Part shown: positions 1 through 8,360 of the stretch, in pieces
Position numbering within the stretch: position 1 is the stretch's first letter
How the letters are laid out: each line of letters begins with the position of its first letter
Origin: Celeribacter baekdonensis B30
GTDB lineage: Bacteria; Pseudomonadota; Alphaproteobacteria; Rhodobacterales; Rhodobacteraceae
Direction of reading: 5' to 3'
DNA length: 64,000 bases
NCBI RefSeq assembly: GCF_000299875.1
Contig: NZ_AMRK01000010.1
Location: 62,001-126,000, forward strand
Notes under the pieces: model-generated
Database searches by the model: none
What the model was told of the DNA's origin: nothing
Seen by the model: only the letters and a program-made list of their open reading frames with translations
Made by a program: the position numbers and the translations under genes

Positions 1-56
1 CATGCCGCCCCGAAAAGCGGTTCGGATCTACCCGGATCGCCTTAGCGCTTTGGCGT

Positions 57-326
57 TCACAGCACGAGAGGTGCGGCGTAAAGCGCCAGCATGAGAAGGC
101 ATAGTCCCGTCAAGCACACATCGAACCCGCGCCGCCACCTTGGGGCCCGCTGCAATCCCATATAGTCGGCAAGGATGATCCGGGCTTTTTGCCAGGCCAG
201 CGCCATCACCGCCACCCCCGCCACACCGGGCCATTGCGCCCAGATCCCCGATGCCGACAGAGCTGTTGAGCCAAAGCTGAGGGCCACCAGCAGCGCCCAG
301 GCGATATAAAGCGACCGATGTGTCAT
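57..326 (-). CDS. norF: Nitric oxide reductase accessory protein NorF
   Basis: An 89-residue, strongly hydrophobic protein with three predicted membrane segments (about residues 6-28, 32-48 and 68-88). Size and position match NorF, the small subunit-IV-like partner encoded with NorE in denitrifier nor operons. It starts inside the 3' end of norE (4-base overlap), so the two are probably translationally coupled. NorE and NorF are not catalytic; in Paracoccus and Rhodobacter they support nitric oxide reductase activity. The call rests mainly on linkage to norE, because the protein is short and has few diagnostic residues. No norCB is in the window; it may lie beyond the left edge. Confidence 0.72.
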   Translation of the reverse strand: MTHRSLYIAWALLVALSFGSTALSASGIWAQWPGVAGVAVMALAWQKARIILADYMGLQRAPRWRRGFDVCLTGLCLLMLALYAAPLVL

Positions 327-871
327 TGCAAAAGATAGATCACGGGAAAGAGCAGCACCCAGATCAGGTCAACCATGTGCCAAAACGCCGTGGCGTCCTC
401 TATATTGTCAACATGATCGCGCCAGGCAACGAGCAACAACAGCACGACACCGGCCGCGACATGCGCGGCATGAAATCCTGTCAGCATGAAGTAGAAATTG
501 AAAAGGACATGGGTGTCCCAAACGATGCCACTGGCGGCCTTGGAGGCAAACTCCGCCCCTTTTATCCACAGGAACACCACGCCAAGCAAAGCCGCCGCAA
601 CAAGACAAAACCGCGCTTTCGTCCGTGCGCCGCCCTGACGCAAGGCATTGGCCAAGGCGGCAAGAAAGCCACTGGTGATCAGGACAATCGTGTTGATCCC
701 CGCCGCCGTGCGATCCAACATGTCCTGTGCCTCGGCAAAGCCGTCGGGGTCGGTGATCCGAACAGACAGGAACACGGTCAGCCCCGCCCCGAAGACGAGC
801 ACTTCACTGACAATCAGAATCCACATCAACAATTCGCCGGGCAATGCGTCTAAAGCATCTTTATCGGTCAT
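323..871 (-). CDS. norE: NorE: cytochrome c oxidase subunit III-like nitric oxide reductase accessory protein
   Basis: 182 residues with five predicted membrane helices and the subunit III-type segment near residues 125-145 (FNFYFMLTGFHAAHV). The length suits NorE, which lacks the first two helices of full COX3. It is an inner-membrane protein that supports NO reductase assembly or activity during denitrification. It is coupled to norF downstream by a 4-base overlap and preceded by a perfect 8-bp inverted repeat in its leader (883-901). COX3-like proteins of other terminal oxidases are the alternative, but the pairing with a NorF-sized partner favours NorE. Confidence 0.8.
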   Translation of the reverse strand: MTDKDALDALPGELLMWILIVSEVLVFGAGLTVFLSVRITDPDGFAEAQDMLDRTAAGINTIVLITSGFLAALANALRQGGARTKARFCLVAAALLGVVFLWIKGAEFASKAASGIVWDTHVLFNFYFMLTGFHAAHVAAGVVLLLLVAWRDHVDNIEDATAFWHMVDLIWVLLFPVIYLLQ

Positions 872-882
872 GCGGGCAGCAT

Positions 883-901
883 CCTTTCACAAAGTGAAAG
901 G
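883..901. promoter_or_regulatory. Perfect inverted repeat in the norE leader
   Basis: CCTTTCAC, three A bases, then GTGAAAGG: a perfect 8-bp repeat 12-30 bases upstream of the norE ATG. It could be an operator or an mRNA hairpin limiting norE translation. No assignment to NnrR, FNR or NsrR is made because the repeat does not match their usual boxes. Confidence 0.4.
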
Positions 902-1271
902 CACGTAACGGTCGCCATCTGGCTGTGCGTCTTGCAAATCATTTGATCAGCCCTGTTATGTCACTGGCTTATCTTTTGTATTAGTATTTTAAATACCTAT
1001 TCACAAGCCACAAAAGAGGCATTGACTGCCGCCCTTTTGAAGCCAGCCCATACAACACGCGCAGTCATATTGTCGAATGTCGAACATCTTTGACGCGATG
1101 TGGCTGACTTTCTGAATCCTATCAGCAGGCCGCGTCACGCAATATCGGGCCAACCGTCATGCAGGTCTGACCCCTACCCGGACCTTAGGCGCGGTGTGGG
1201 TCACTGTCTGCAATGCGGGACAAAGCTGCCGTTGGGTCATTATCAGTGATCAAACACCGAAGTTTTGAAAA
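902..1271. other. Non-coding stretch upstream of norEF
   Basis: No convincing coding sequence on either strand. It is AT-rich around 960-1010, including a GTATTT-T-AAATAC near-palindrome at about 983, and probably holds the norEF promoter. I found no clear FNR-type TTGAT-N4-ATCAA box. Confidence 0.4.
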
Positions 1272-1580
1272 TCAGTGGGGCGTGTCATCAACGTGATAGT
1301 ATCTGATGCGAGATTTGTCTTCCCAAGGATACGGATTCTCCATCGCTCCATAGCAGGCGTCCCATTCTTCCTTGGTCGGGCTAGGGACCTCGCTATATGT
1401 AGCGCACTTTCTACATTGAACCTGCAGTTCGACGGTATCTAAAATGCCCGCGACAACGTCCCATTCGTGATCGCAAGTGGCTGGATCATCAGCCATAAGT
1501 GAGACGCGTTCAACGATGTATTTTGTCGACAACAAGGATTGCGGAATAAAGAGACTAAGGTACGCAAAGAATTTCTTCAT
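1272..1580 (-). CDS. Small hypothetical protein with a Cys-rich, zinc-ribbon-like C-terminal part
   Basis: About 102 residues. The N-terminus (MKKFFAYLSLF) is hydrophobic. From the internal MADDPATCDHEW onward it is soluble and acidic, with C-D-H and CRKC motifs that could bind a metal, then an aromatic-rich tail. Start candidates are 1598, 1580 (chosen) and 1496; none has a strong ribosome-binding site. I do not recognise the family. It stands alone between two non-coding stretches. Confidence 0.45.
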   Translation of the reverse strand: MKKFFAYLSLFIPQSLLSTKYIVERVSLMADDPATCDHEWDVVAGILDTVELQVQCRKCATYSEVPSPTKEEWDACYGAMENPYPWEDKSRIRYYHVDDTPH

Positions 1581-1598
1581 AATCACCGGCTCGCGCAT

Positions 1599-1914
1599 TT
1601 CAAAGATGGAAATCTAAACAGATTGAAACCGCTCATACAATGCGCAATTTGGCCTCAAACCCGCCCTTCGCTGCGATCTGCGCGAAGGTCTGGTTTTCAA
1701 TTTTTGGGCGGCTTGTGACGTGCAGGCCAAAATCATCTGACATTCAACACGTTTGGGGCGCATCGGCTGAAACGGAACTGTCAGAATAGGTTCATCCCTT
1801 TCCGCATTTATCGGTCGGTTCCGGGTCGGGCGGTTAGTGCGATTGCCGGGACTGTGCTTCTGGCGCGGGCCTGTCGACGCAGGTCGTTGGTGTGTTACGG
1901 ATAGTGGATGCTTT
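1599..1914. other. Non-coding stretch
   Basis: No gene, RNA or repeat recognised between the small hypothetical protein and the DUF924 gene. Confidence 0.4.
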
Positions 1915-2454
1915 TCAGAACCCTGAATGAGTTTTCAAAAACTCCGCTTCCTCTGGCGTATTATCGCGCCCCAGCACTACGTTGCGGTGAGGAAACCGAT
2001 CAAATTGGGCGATGATGTCGCGGTGCTGATGGGCGAAATCCAGTGCATTCTCGTTGCCGAGCGCTTTGTAGAGTTTCACGGATCGGTTCTGATCGGCGAG
2101 CATCTCTGAATGCATAAAGGGCAGGTAAAAGAACTGGCGTTCGGTTTCCGAAAGGTCCTGATCATAGCCGCGATCCAGCGCCGTACGGGCATGGGTCAGG
2201 GCAATATCATTACTCTCGAAGGACCGGCCCGAGCCGCGGAACAGGTTGCGCGGGAACTGGTCCAAGGCGATGACCAGCGAAAGCGCGTCCGCCGCGTTCT
2301 CCATCCAGTGATCGAGATCGCCGCGATGCGCTGTTTCATAAGTTTCGGCAAAATCGGTTTTGATCCGCGCATCGACCTTATCGGAACGGGCAAACCAATA
2401 GGGCTGCACCGTGCCCGCAAACCAGAAATCGCGAATGTCTTTTGCGGTTTTCAT
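1915..2454 (-). CDS. DUF924 family protein
   Basis: About 179 residues from the ATG at 2454; a GTG at 2463 would overlap the pirin stop codon. Family hallmarks are the DFWFAG start, ALDQFPRN (about residues 66-73), FFYLPFMHSE near 112-121 and the HRDII/FPHRN region near 145-160. DUF924 proteins are helical, TPR-like and of unknown biochemical function, and are widespread in Rhodobacterales. It lies just downstream of the pirin gene on the same strand, so the two are probably co-transcribed. Confidence 0.85.
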   Translation of the reverse strand: MKTAKDIRDFWFAGTVQPYWFARSDKVDARIKTDFAETYETAHRGDLDHWMENAADALSLVIALDQFPRNLFRGSGRSFESNDIALTHARTALDRGYDQDLSETERQFFYLPFMHSEMLADQNRSVKLYKALGNENALDFAHQHRDIIAQFDRFPHRNVVLGRDNTPEEAEFLKTHSGF

Positions 2455-2459
2455 GACTG

Positions 2460-3398
2460 TCACTTCTCTGGCAATGGAATGAACTCGGCTTTGTCGTCCT
2501 CGGGCAACTCAAAAACACCCTTGCCCCAATTCGCGGCGCGCCATTCTTCCTTGGCTGCCTCGATCTTGTCCTTGCTGGAGGACACAAAATTCCACCACAC
2601 ATGGCGCGGCCCGTTCAGCGTGGCCCCGCCAAGTGCCAACAACCGTGCGCCCTGCGGTCCAGCCTGCACGGTGATCTTATCGCCTGGGCGGAACACCATC
2701 ATACGACCGGCCTCAAAGGTCTCGCCCGCGATGCCGACCTCACCATGGGTGATATAAAGCCCGCGATCTTCATGATCGTCCGGCAGAGGGAAGCGCGCGT
2801 CTGGTGCAAGCGTCACATCCAGATAAAAGGTTTCCGAGAACATCGTCGCCGGGGCGGTTTCGCCATAGGCTGTACCGAGGATCAGCCGGGCCTCGATCCC
2901 CTCGGCTTCGATCATAGGCAGGGCGCCCTGGCCATGATGTTCGAACAACGGCGCACGGTCTTCATCCTCTTCGGGCAGGGCCATCCATGTCTGGATACCG
3001 AACAGCTCTTGCGGGGCCTTGCGCGACTCGGAAGTACTGCGCTCGGAATGGGTCACGCCGCGTCCGGCGACCATCCAGTTGACCGCACCTGGACGGATCA
3101 CCTGGTTGGTCCCAAGGCTGTCGCGGTGCTGAAAATGGCCCTGATAGAGATACGTGACAGTGCCAAGGCCAATATGCGGATGTGGGCGCACGTCGATGCC
3201 CTGATTGGTCAGAAACTCGGCCGGTCCCATCTGGTCGAAAAAGATGAACGGGCCGACCATCTGACGTCGTGGCGCAGGCAAGGCGCGCCGCACCTCGAAC
3301 CCGCCCAGATCGCGGGCGCGCGGTATGATCAGGGTCTCGATGGCATCCACACCGATCTCGTCGGGGCAGCCGGGGTCAAGAGCGGGATTCCAACTCAT
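2460..3398 (-). CDS. Pirin family protein (bicupin, probable quercetinase-type redox protein)
   Basis: 312 residues with the pirin metal-site pattern: His73 and His75 in RPHPHIGL, and His117 and Glu119 in GVTHSE. The N-terminal cupin covers about residues 20-135 and the C-terminal pirin domain about 190-285. Pirins bind Fe or Ni; some cleave quercetin and others act as redox sensors. The neighbours (quinone reductase, two ring-cleaving dioxygenases) suggest a role with aromatic or quinone electrophiles, which is inference. It is divergent from the dioxygenase-esterase gene; the 161-bp gap holds a perfect inverted repeat. Confidence 0.88.
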   Translation of the reverse strand: MSWNPALDPGCPDEIGVDAIETLIIPRARDLGGFEVRRALPAPRRQMVGPFIFFDQMGPAEFLTNQGIDVRPHPHIGLGTVTYLYQGHFQHRDSLGTNQVIRPGAVNWMVAGRGVTHSERSTSESRKAPQELFGIQTWMALPEEDEDRAPLFEHHGQGALPMIEAEGIEARLILGTAYGETAPATMFSETFYLDVTLAPDARFPLPDDHEDRGLYITHGEVGIAGETFEAGRMMVFRPGDKITVQAGPQGARLLALGGATLNGPRHVWWNFVSSSKDKIEAAKEEWRAANWGKGVFELPEDDKAEFIPLPEK

Positions 3399-3467
3399 GG
3401 CACTCTCCTTTCAGGTTCAGGTTAGCCGCAAAAGCGCGCCCTTGAAAAGCGATAGCTGTTCGCTACC

Positions 3468-3486
3468 ATGGAACGCAGGGTTCCAT
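3468..3486. promoter_or_regulatory. Inverted repeat in the divergent pirin / dioxygenase promoter
   Basis: ATGGAAC-GCAGG-GTTCCAT, a perfect 7-bp repeat with a 5-base spacer, centred between the two divergent genes and therefore a candidate operator for both. No regulator is assigned. Confidence 0.4.
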
Positions 3487-3559
3487 ATCGTCGGTGTTGA
3501 GAGACTGTTGTGACGTCCCCATTTGGCGGACAGAGAGTTGTTTCCAAATGAGGGGCACC

Positions 3560-5101
3560 ATGACAACCGGCATCCATCACGTCACCGCAATCACACGCAA
3601 TGTTCAAAAGAACGTCGATTTCTATGCCGGTTTTCTCGGCCTCAAATTGGTGAAACAGACCGGCGGCTACGAGGACGCAGAGCAATTGCACCTGTTCTAT
3701 GGCGATGCTTTGGGCAGTCCGGGCTCGATCATAACCTTTCTGGTCTGGCAGGACGGCGCACCGGGCCGCGTCGGTCTTGGCGCGCTGTCTGAGGTCGCCT
3801 TTACAGTTCCCAAAAACAGCTTGGGCGATTGGCTGACCCGTGCGATGACCGCAGGCATTCAGGTCAGCGGGCCGACGCGGGAACTGGGCGAAACGGTGCT
3901 GCGGCTGCGCGATCCCGACGGGATTGTCGTGAAACTCGTGGGCGGCGATGCGCCGGCCACCGCCCCGCTGGCCGATCCCGTCGCGCCGACACGGATACAC
4001 GGCGTGACCCTCCTGTCGGAGGATGCGCGGGCGACGGCGGATTTTTTGGTGCGGTTTGGCTATTCCGAAGCGTTGCGAGACGGGCCGTTCATCCGGTTGC
4101 GATCGGATCAGGACGTGGTGGATGTGCGGGCCTCGGCAGGGTTCGTTCCGGCACTCCCCGGCACGGGTATGTTCGACCATGTGGCCTTTCGAGCCCGTGA
4201 TGTCGATGCCCTTCGCCAGATGCGACTGGACCTGCGCACGCAGGACGGTGTGACCAATGTGCATGATCGAAAGTATTTCCTGTCGCTATACGTGCGTGAA
4301 CCGATGGGAACGCTGGTCGAATACGCCACCGATGCCCCCGGCTTCACCGCGGATGAAGACGCCGCCCATCTGGGTGAGACCCTGATGATTCCGGCCACAG
4401 ATGCGGTGCGCGCCGCTGATTTACGCGTGACCCTGCCGCAATTTGCCCGTCCGGGTGAGGAAAGGAGACCCATGAGAGACCTGCCATTTGTTCACCGGTT
4501 CCATACGCCAGACACCCCCGACGGCTCTACCATTGTGCTGTTGCACGGCACCGGCGGGAATGAAGCCGATCTGATGCCTTTGGCGGCCAGGCTGAATCCG
4601 CGCGCCACTCTTTTGGGGGTTCGTGGCCGAGCCACCGAAGAAGGGATCACGCGCTGGTTCCGGCGCTTTGACGCCGTGACCTATGATCAGGACGACATTC
4701 GTGCAGAGGCGCGCGCCTTTGTGGCATTCGTCGAGGGGGCGACCCGGAGTTATGGGCTCGACCCCAAAACGACGACATTCCTTGGGTATTCCAACGGGGC
4801 AAACCTGTTGGGTGCAATCTTGCGGTTGCATCCCGGTGTGGTGCAACGCGCCATCCTGCTACGTGGGATCGAGGCGCTCGAAGACGCACCAACAGCCGAT
4901 CTGACAGACAGCGACGTTCTACTTTTGACCGGCGCACAGGACCCGTTCGGGCGCATGGTCCCGCAACTGGAAGCCTCCCTCACGTCGGGCGGCGCAACTC
5001 TCAATGCACAGATTATCGACGCCGGACACGACCTGTCGCCCGAAGATGTGCGTATCGCCGCAAAATGGCTGGCAAAGATCCCGCAAGGAGAACCGAGATG
5101 A
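3560..5101 (+). CDS. Fused ring-cleaving VOC dioxygenase (MhqO-like) and alpha/beta-hydrolase esterase (MhqD-like)
   Basis: 513 residues from the ATG at 3560, preceded by GAGGGG; an in-frame ATG at 3494 lacks support. Residues 1-300 form tandem VOC modules with GIHHVTAIT at the start, a second FDHVAF strand and LVEYATD, as in MhqO/MhqA dioxygenases. Residues 305-513 form a short carboxylesterase of MhqD/YtpA type: LLHGTGGNE, nucleophile Ser411 in GYSNG, Asp461 and His490. In Bacillus mhqE/mhqD are separate genes for hydroquinone detoxification, so the fusion is unusual. A ribosome-binding site (AGGAGA) lies just before an internal ATG at 4472, exactly at the domain junction, so the esterase may also be made alone. 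A 4-base overlap couples it to the GNAT gene. Confidence 0.85.
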   Translation: MTTGIHHVTAITRNVQKNVDFYAGFLGLKLVKQTGGYEDAEQLHLFYGDALGSPGSIITFLVWQDGAPGRVGLGALSEVAFTVPKNSLGDWLTRAMTAGIQVSGPTRELGETVLRLRDPDGIVVKLVGGDAPATAPLADPVAPTRIHGVTLLSEDARATADFLVRFGYSEALRDGPFIRLRSDQDVVDVRASAGFVPALPGTGMFDHVAFRARDVDALRQMRLDLRTQDGVTNVHDRKYFLSLYVREPMGTLVEYATDAPGFTADEDAAHLGETLMIPATDAVRAADLRVTLPQFARPGEERRPMRDLPFVHRFHTPDTPDGSTIVLLHGTGGNEADLMPLAARLNPRATLLGVRGRATEEGITRWFRRFDAVTYDQDDIRAEARAFVAFVEGATRSYGLDPKTTTFLGYSNGANLLGAILRLHPGVVQRAILLRGIEALEDAPTADLTDSDVLLLTGAQDPFGRMVPQLEASLTSGGATLNAQIIDAGHDLSPEDVRIAAKWLAKIPQGEPR

Positions 5102-5412
5102 CCGACCTCATACTGTCAAAAGAAGAGGGCGCACGGCGCGGGCGATACGTCGCCCGTCTCGCCGGGATCGACGCCGAAGCCGAGATCACGTTTCGCCATC
5201 AAGGCGCGGGCATCATCAGTGCGGATCATACCGGCGTGCCCGCCACAATGAGCGGACATGGCGTTGCCAAGGCCCTGCTGAACTACATGCTGGAGGATGC
5301 GCGCCGCGCCGGGTTCCGCATTATTCCGATTTGCCCCTTTGTGCGCAGCCAATACGCCAAGCATCCCGAATGGGCCGATCTGTTCACAACCAAACCTGGC
5401 GAAGATCCATAA
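5098..5412 (+). CDS. Small GNAT-type N-acetyltransferase (COG2388 / YjdJ-like)
   Basis: 104 residues from the ATG at 5098, which overlaps the stop of the dioxygenase-esterase gene (ATGA). The sequence has the short GNAT core: ITFRHQGAGIISADHTGVP, then GHGVAKALLNYMLEDARRAGFRIIPICPFV, which is the acetyl-CoA-binding loop and following strand of this minimal family. The last residues (KHPEWADLF) are typical of the group. The substrate is unknown. It belongs to the same transcription unit as the fused dioxygenase-esterase. Confidence 0.85.
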   Translation: MTDLILSKEEGARRGRYVARLAGIDAEAEITFRHQGAGIISADHTGVPATMSGHGVAKALLNYMLEDARRAGFRIIPICPFVRSQYAKHPEWADLFTTKPGEDP

Positions 5413-5452
5413 GGAGTAGAGGTTATGGCAGAATTGTCAGGCGTAACGGAGA

Positions 5453-5481
5453 TCAATCAGACCGGGTTAGGGTCTGATTGA
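5453..5481. terminator. Strong hairpin between convergent genes
   Basis: TCAATCAGACC, a 7-base loop, then GGTCTGATTGA: a perfect 11-bp stem between the end of the GNAT gene and the convergent reductase gene. There is no T-run, so it is either a Rho-type or structural terminator or simply a stable hairpin. A second stem (CCGTGAGC/GCTCACGG, about 5533-5560) follows. Confidence 0.5.
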
Positions 5482-5562
5482 CATTGCCAATGTCCGGCAG
5501 GTCGAAGGGCACCACGTCGATCCGGTTGCCGAGACCGTGAGCGGGAAAGTCCGGCTCACGGC

Positions 5563-6102
5563 CTACAGGCTGGCGGCAAAGGACTTGATGTAATCGCCCA
5601 GCATCGCGCGCGTCTTGTCGTCGGTCAGGTTGCCCGCCTCATCATAAAGACTGCCAGCGCGCGAGACCATCAGGCGGCCTTCTGTCCACAGATCGCATTT
5701 CAGCGTTCGCAAGACCGGCAACCAATGGTTCTGTGCCATGATTGTACCGAACCCGCCCGGAGAGGCGCCAATCACGGCGATGGGTTTCCCCACGAACAGC
5801 TTCAACCCCTCGCCCCGTGACATCCAATCGATCGCGTTCTTGAAGACGCCAGGTATGCCGTTGTTATATTCGGGCGTAACCAGCAACACCCCGTCCGCCG
5901 ATGCAAGCTGCGCCTGCAATACCTGCACCGCCGGTGGCAAACCTTCGGCGGCTTCGGCATCGGCATTGTAGAGCGGCACATCGGCAATGGACCCGATGTC
6001 GATTTGAACGTCATCGGATGTCACCTCTGCTGCCGCGCGCAACAGTCCTGTATTGAAAGAGGCTTTACGAAGGCTGCCGGAAATCCCAAGGATTGTGCTC
6101 AT
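5563..6102 (-). CDS. NAD(P)H-dependent FMN reductase / quinone reductase (ChrR-like)
   Basis: 179 residues. FMN phosphate-binding loop GISGSLRKASFN at residues 5-16, PEYNNGIPGVFKNAIDWMSR at about 76-95, and GGFGT near 114. This flavodoxin-like family makes two-electron reductions of quinones, azo dyes or chromate with NAD(P)H. Its start overlaps the end of the K+ channel gene by 4 bases. That pairing recalls E. coli KefF, a quinone reductase that controls a K+ efflux system, although the channel here is of a different family. A role in electrophile detoxification is inferred from context. Confidence 0.9.
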   Translation of the reverse strand: MSTILGISGSLRKASFNTGLLRAAAEVTSDDVQIDIGSIADVPLYNADAEAAEGLPPAVQVLQAQLASADGVLLVTPEYNNGIPGVFKNAIDWMSRGEGLKLFVGKPIAVIGASPGGFGTIMAQNHWLPVLRTLKCDLWTEGRLMVSRAGSLYDEAGNLTDDKTRAMLGDYIKSFAASL

Positions 6103-7070
6103 TCTTCATCTCCTATGTGTTGGAATTCATACCCACATTGAGGGCATGTGCATTGGGATCGTTGAACCTGCTTGCGCCGCACGTCCTGATGGATGCTGTG
6201 GGCGATTTCTCTGCTGATGCCAAGGTCACGGCGAAGCTTTTCGATCTTGCGACCTTCGCCCAAGTCAATTTGCCCGTCTTCAAGCGCACAGCGGAATTCC
6301 TCGCGCAACAGATCGCGGCGGCGATGCAGATGATCGGCCAGACCGCTGGCGATGATACCGGCGGGCAGTGCGGCCATGCCGACACCCAAAATGGTGATCG
6401 CCCCACCAAATACCCGCCCCAGCGGCGTGATTGGCGTGACATCACCGTATCCGACGGTCGTCAGCGTGACCATCGACCACCACATCGCGGCGGGAACAGA
6501 ACCGAAGGCATCCGGCTGTGCCTCGTGTTCGACCATATAGGCACCCGCAGCGGCGAATATGAGCAGGATCGTCAGGATCGAAAAGGCGGCCAAAAGCGTC
6601 GCCGCCTCCTCCCGGATCACCGCCATCAGAACGGACAGCGCTGGCGAATACCGGGTCAGCTTGTAGATGCGCAACAGCCGCAAAACGCGCAAGAGTTGAA
6701 AGTCCAGCGGCATGAGAAGCGTCAGATAGAAAGGCAGGATCGCGACAAGGTCGATCACCGCCATCGGAGAGCGCATGTAGCGCAGTCTGGCCTGCCACGC
6801 GGGCTCGTCCGGCCGGGCTTCGGGCGCGGCCCAGACCCGTGCGACATATTCCACGGAAAAGGCGAGGGTGACAAAGAGATCAAAGCGGCGAAACTCAACC
6901 CGATAACGTGCGAACAGGTCTGGCACGGTTTCCAGTGCCACTGCAGTGACGCTGGCAAAGATGAGAAGGATCAGACCAATCTCAATCGCCCAAGACGCCC
7001 GGTCAGTGCGACTGGGGTTTTCCAGGGTCTGATAAACCCGATGCCGTACATGAGAGGCGGTCCCGGTCAT
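6099..7070 (-). CDS. Voltage-gated-type potassium channel with a C-terminal Cys cluster
   Basis: 323 residues of six-transmembrane Kv type. S1 is about residues 28-47, S2 60-79, S3 103-122, and S4 about 125-140 (LLRVLRLLRIYKLTR, with regularly spaced Arg). The pore follows, with selectivity filter TTVGYGD at 204-210, and S6 about 218-245. The cytosolic tail is charged and ends in a CxCxxCG motif (Cys307, Cys309, Cys312). It overlaps ltrA and the quinone reductase gene by 4 bases each. The Cys cluster could bind zinc or sense thiol-reactive electrophiles; that is inference. Confidence 0.9.
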   Translation of the reverse strand: MTGTASHVRHRVYQTLENPSRTDRASWAIEIGLILLIFASVTAVALETVPDLFARYRVEFRRFDLFVTLAFSVEYVARVWAAPEARPDEPAWQARLRYMRSPMAVIDLVAILPFYLTLLMPLDFQLLRVLRLLRIYKLTRYSPALSVLMAVIREEAATLLAAFSILTILLIFAAAGAYMVEHEAQPDAFGSVPAAMWWSMVTLTTVGYGDVTPITPLGRVFGGAITILGVGMAALPAGIIASGLADHLHRRRDLLREEFRCALEDGQIDLGEGRKIEKLRRDLGISREIAHSIHQDVRRKQVQRSQCTCPQCGYEFQHIGDEE

Positions 7071-8257
7071 CTCTTGGCACGTCTTTCGCGAAGGGCAATG
7101 CTAAGTGGCCAGGCGATCTGTGAGAAAAGCGCGGTCCCAAACAGAGTGTTGCCCACGATGGCTGGCACATGGGGCAGAACCAGAAGCAGGACGACCGTCA
7201 CAGCGATCCCAAACAGACGCACGCCGCCATGAGAATGCCGACGCGTGGTATCGCGCCCTTCGACAAGCTGTTGCAACAGCCAGATCGATGCCAGAAAGAC
7301 GCTCAGGCCAACGGTTCCGATGATGCCATAGTCGTATGGGTATGGGGCCAGAATGCCGACATAGATTTCCCCGGCCAACGCCACACCGACCATGACCGTT
7401 GACCACATCAGAACGATGTGACCGAACCAGTACCCCAGCAACGTCCCCAACATGCGGGATTTCGGCTTTGCGTTGCCGACACCATCAAAATAGACCCAGG
7501 CCATGGCAAAAAGCGACTGGCCACCGATGGCCATGTTCAATAAGGCCCCAGCCCCGAGTTTATAGATGCCCTTGTCAGACAGTGTAACAACCATCTTGAA
7601 GAACCCCTCACCGAGCAGGATCAGCATGATCAGGGCGAAACGTTCGGAGATATGGCCAAGTCGCGGCACGAAACGCTCCAACCTCAGCGTGCCTATCTTT
7701 GGCAACATGTATTGCAGTTGGATGGCGATAAGCCCTGCACCAAACAGCCAATAGGCCAAGGGCTTTGGCAAGAAGGCGGATAGGGCGAATACAATCGCGA
7801 GGATGAAAAAGTTTCGTCCTTGTTCGTAGGCCAAGCCGCAGCGATCGTTCTCGCCGCCGCGCGCGCGCCAATACAGCAATCCGGTCAACCCGCGGTTGGC
7901 GGCGAATGCCAGTGCAAAATAGACCCAACCCTTGCCGGTCACCGCATTCAGGGAGGCGGCAAAGAACATGACAGTCACGATTTGGGCCGCCATGATAAGG
8001 CGATGGGGAATATCAGTGGAGATGTAGAGCGAGTTATAGATTGAACTATCGGCCCACGCATAGAAAAACGCGATGAAGAGGCCCGTGAAGATCAGGAACC
8101 CGTGCCAGTCCAAGTGATGCGACAGGAAATTCCCCAACAGGAAAATTGTGACCACATGGACGAGATCAAAGAACAATTCGACCCAATGAACGTGGTTTGT
8201 CGGGTTTTCCGCATCCATGTGGTGTTGCGGCTTTCGCCAGATTGGAAATTCAGTCAT
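7067..8257 (-). CDS. Low temperature requirement protein A (LtrA) family membrane protein
   Basis: 396 residues, polytopic with roughly ten membrane helices. Family signatures are VHWVELFFDLVHVVTIFLLG at residues 23-42 and ERFALIMLILLGEGFF near 200-215. LtrA proteins are inner-membrane proteins of unknown molecular function, named for cold growth of Listeria. This is the first gene of a tightly coupled trio (LtrA, K+ channel, quinone reductase) with 4-base overlaps, so a shared envelope or ion-homeostasis function is likely. The gene symbol is left empty because orthology to listerial ltrA is not shown. Confidence 0.88.
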   Translation of the reverse strand: MTEFPIWRKPQHHMDAENPTNHVHWVELFFDLVHVVTIFLLGNFLSHHLDWHGFLIFTGLFIAFFYAWADSSIYNSLYISTDIPHRLIMAAQIVTVMFFAASLNAVTGKGWVYFALAFAANRGLTGLLYWRARGGENDRCGLAYEQGRNFFILAIVFALSAFLPKPLAYWLFGAGLIAIQLQYMLPKIGTLRLERFVPRLGHISERFALIMLILLGEGFFKMVVTLSDKGIYKLGAGALLNMAIGGQSLFAMAWVYFDGVGNAKPKSRMLGTLLGYWFGHIVLMWSTVMVGVALAGEIYVGILAPYPYDYGIIGTVGLSVFLASIWLLQQLVEGRDTTRRHSHGGVRLFGIAVTVVLLLVLPHVPAIVGNTLFGTALFSQIAWPLSIALRERRAKR

Positions 8258-8360
8258 TGCTACGTCCCCTGCTCATCCTGAAATCTTGCAAAATTATCGA
8301 ATGGTTAGCAACTTTGCTGTGCATGCAAAGAGCCGCCGGAATCGGCAGCTCTTCAAAAGG

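Noticed and set aside
931-960. Possible FNR/NnrR box upstream of norE
   Set aside because: The ATCA/TGAT half-sites present there are in the wrong arrangement for TTGAT-N4-ATCAA, so no operator is claimed.
5425-5481. 18-codon open frame after the GNAT gene, with an upstream purine-rich stretch
   Set aside because: The frame runs into the 11-bp hairpin that separates convergent genes; no homology and no reason to think it is translated.
6093-7232. Long plus-strand open frame (379 codons) over the K+ channel gene
   Set aside because: It is antisense to a clear six-helix channel with a TVGYGD filter. Its own translation is low-complexity, rich in Arg/Gln/Asp, with no domain. The same applies to long antisense frames over nicB, livM, the fec permeases and the 23.4-24.9 kb membrane protein gene.
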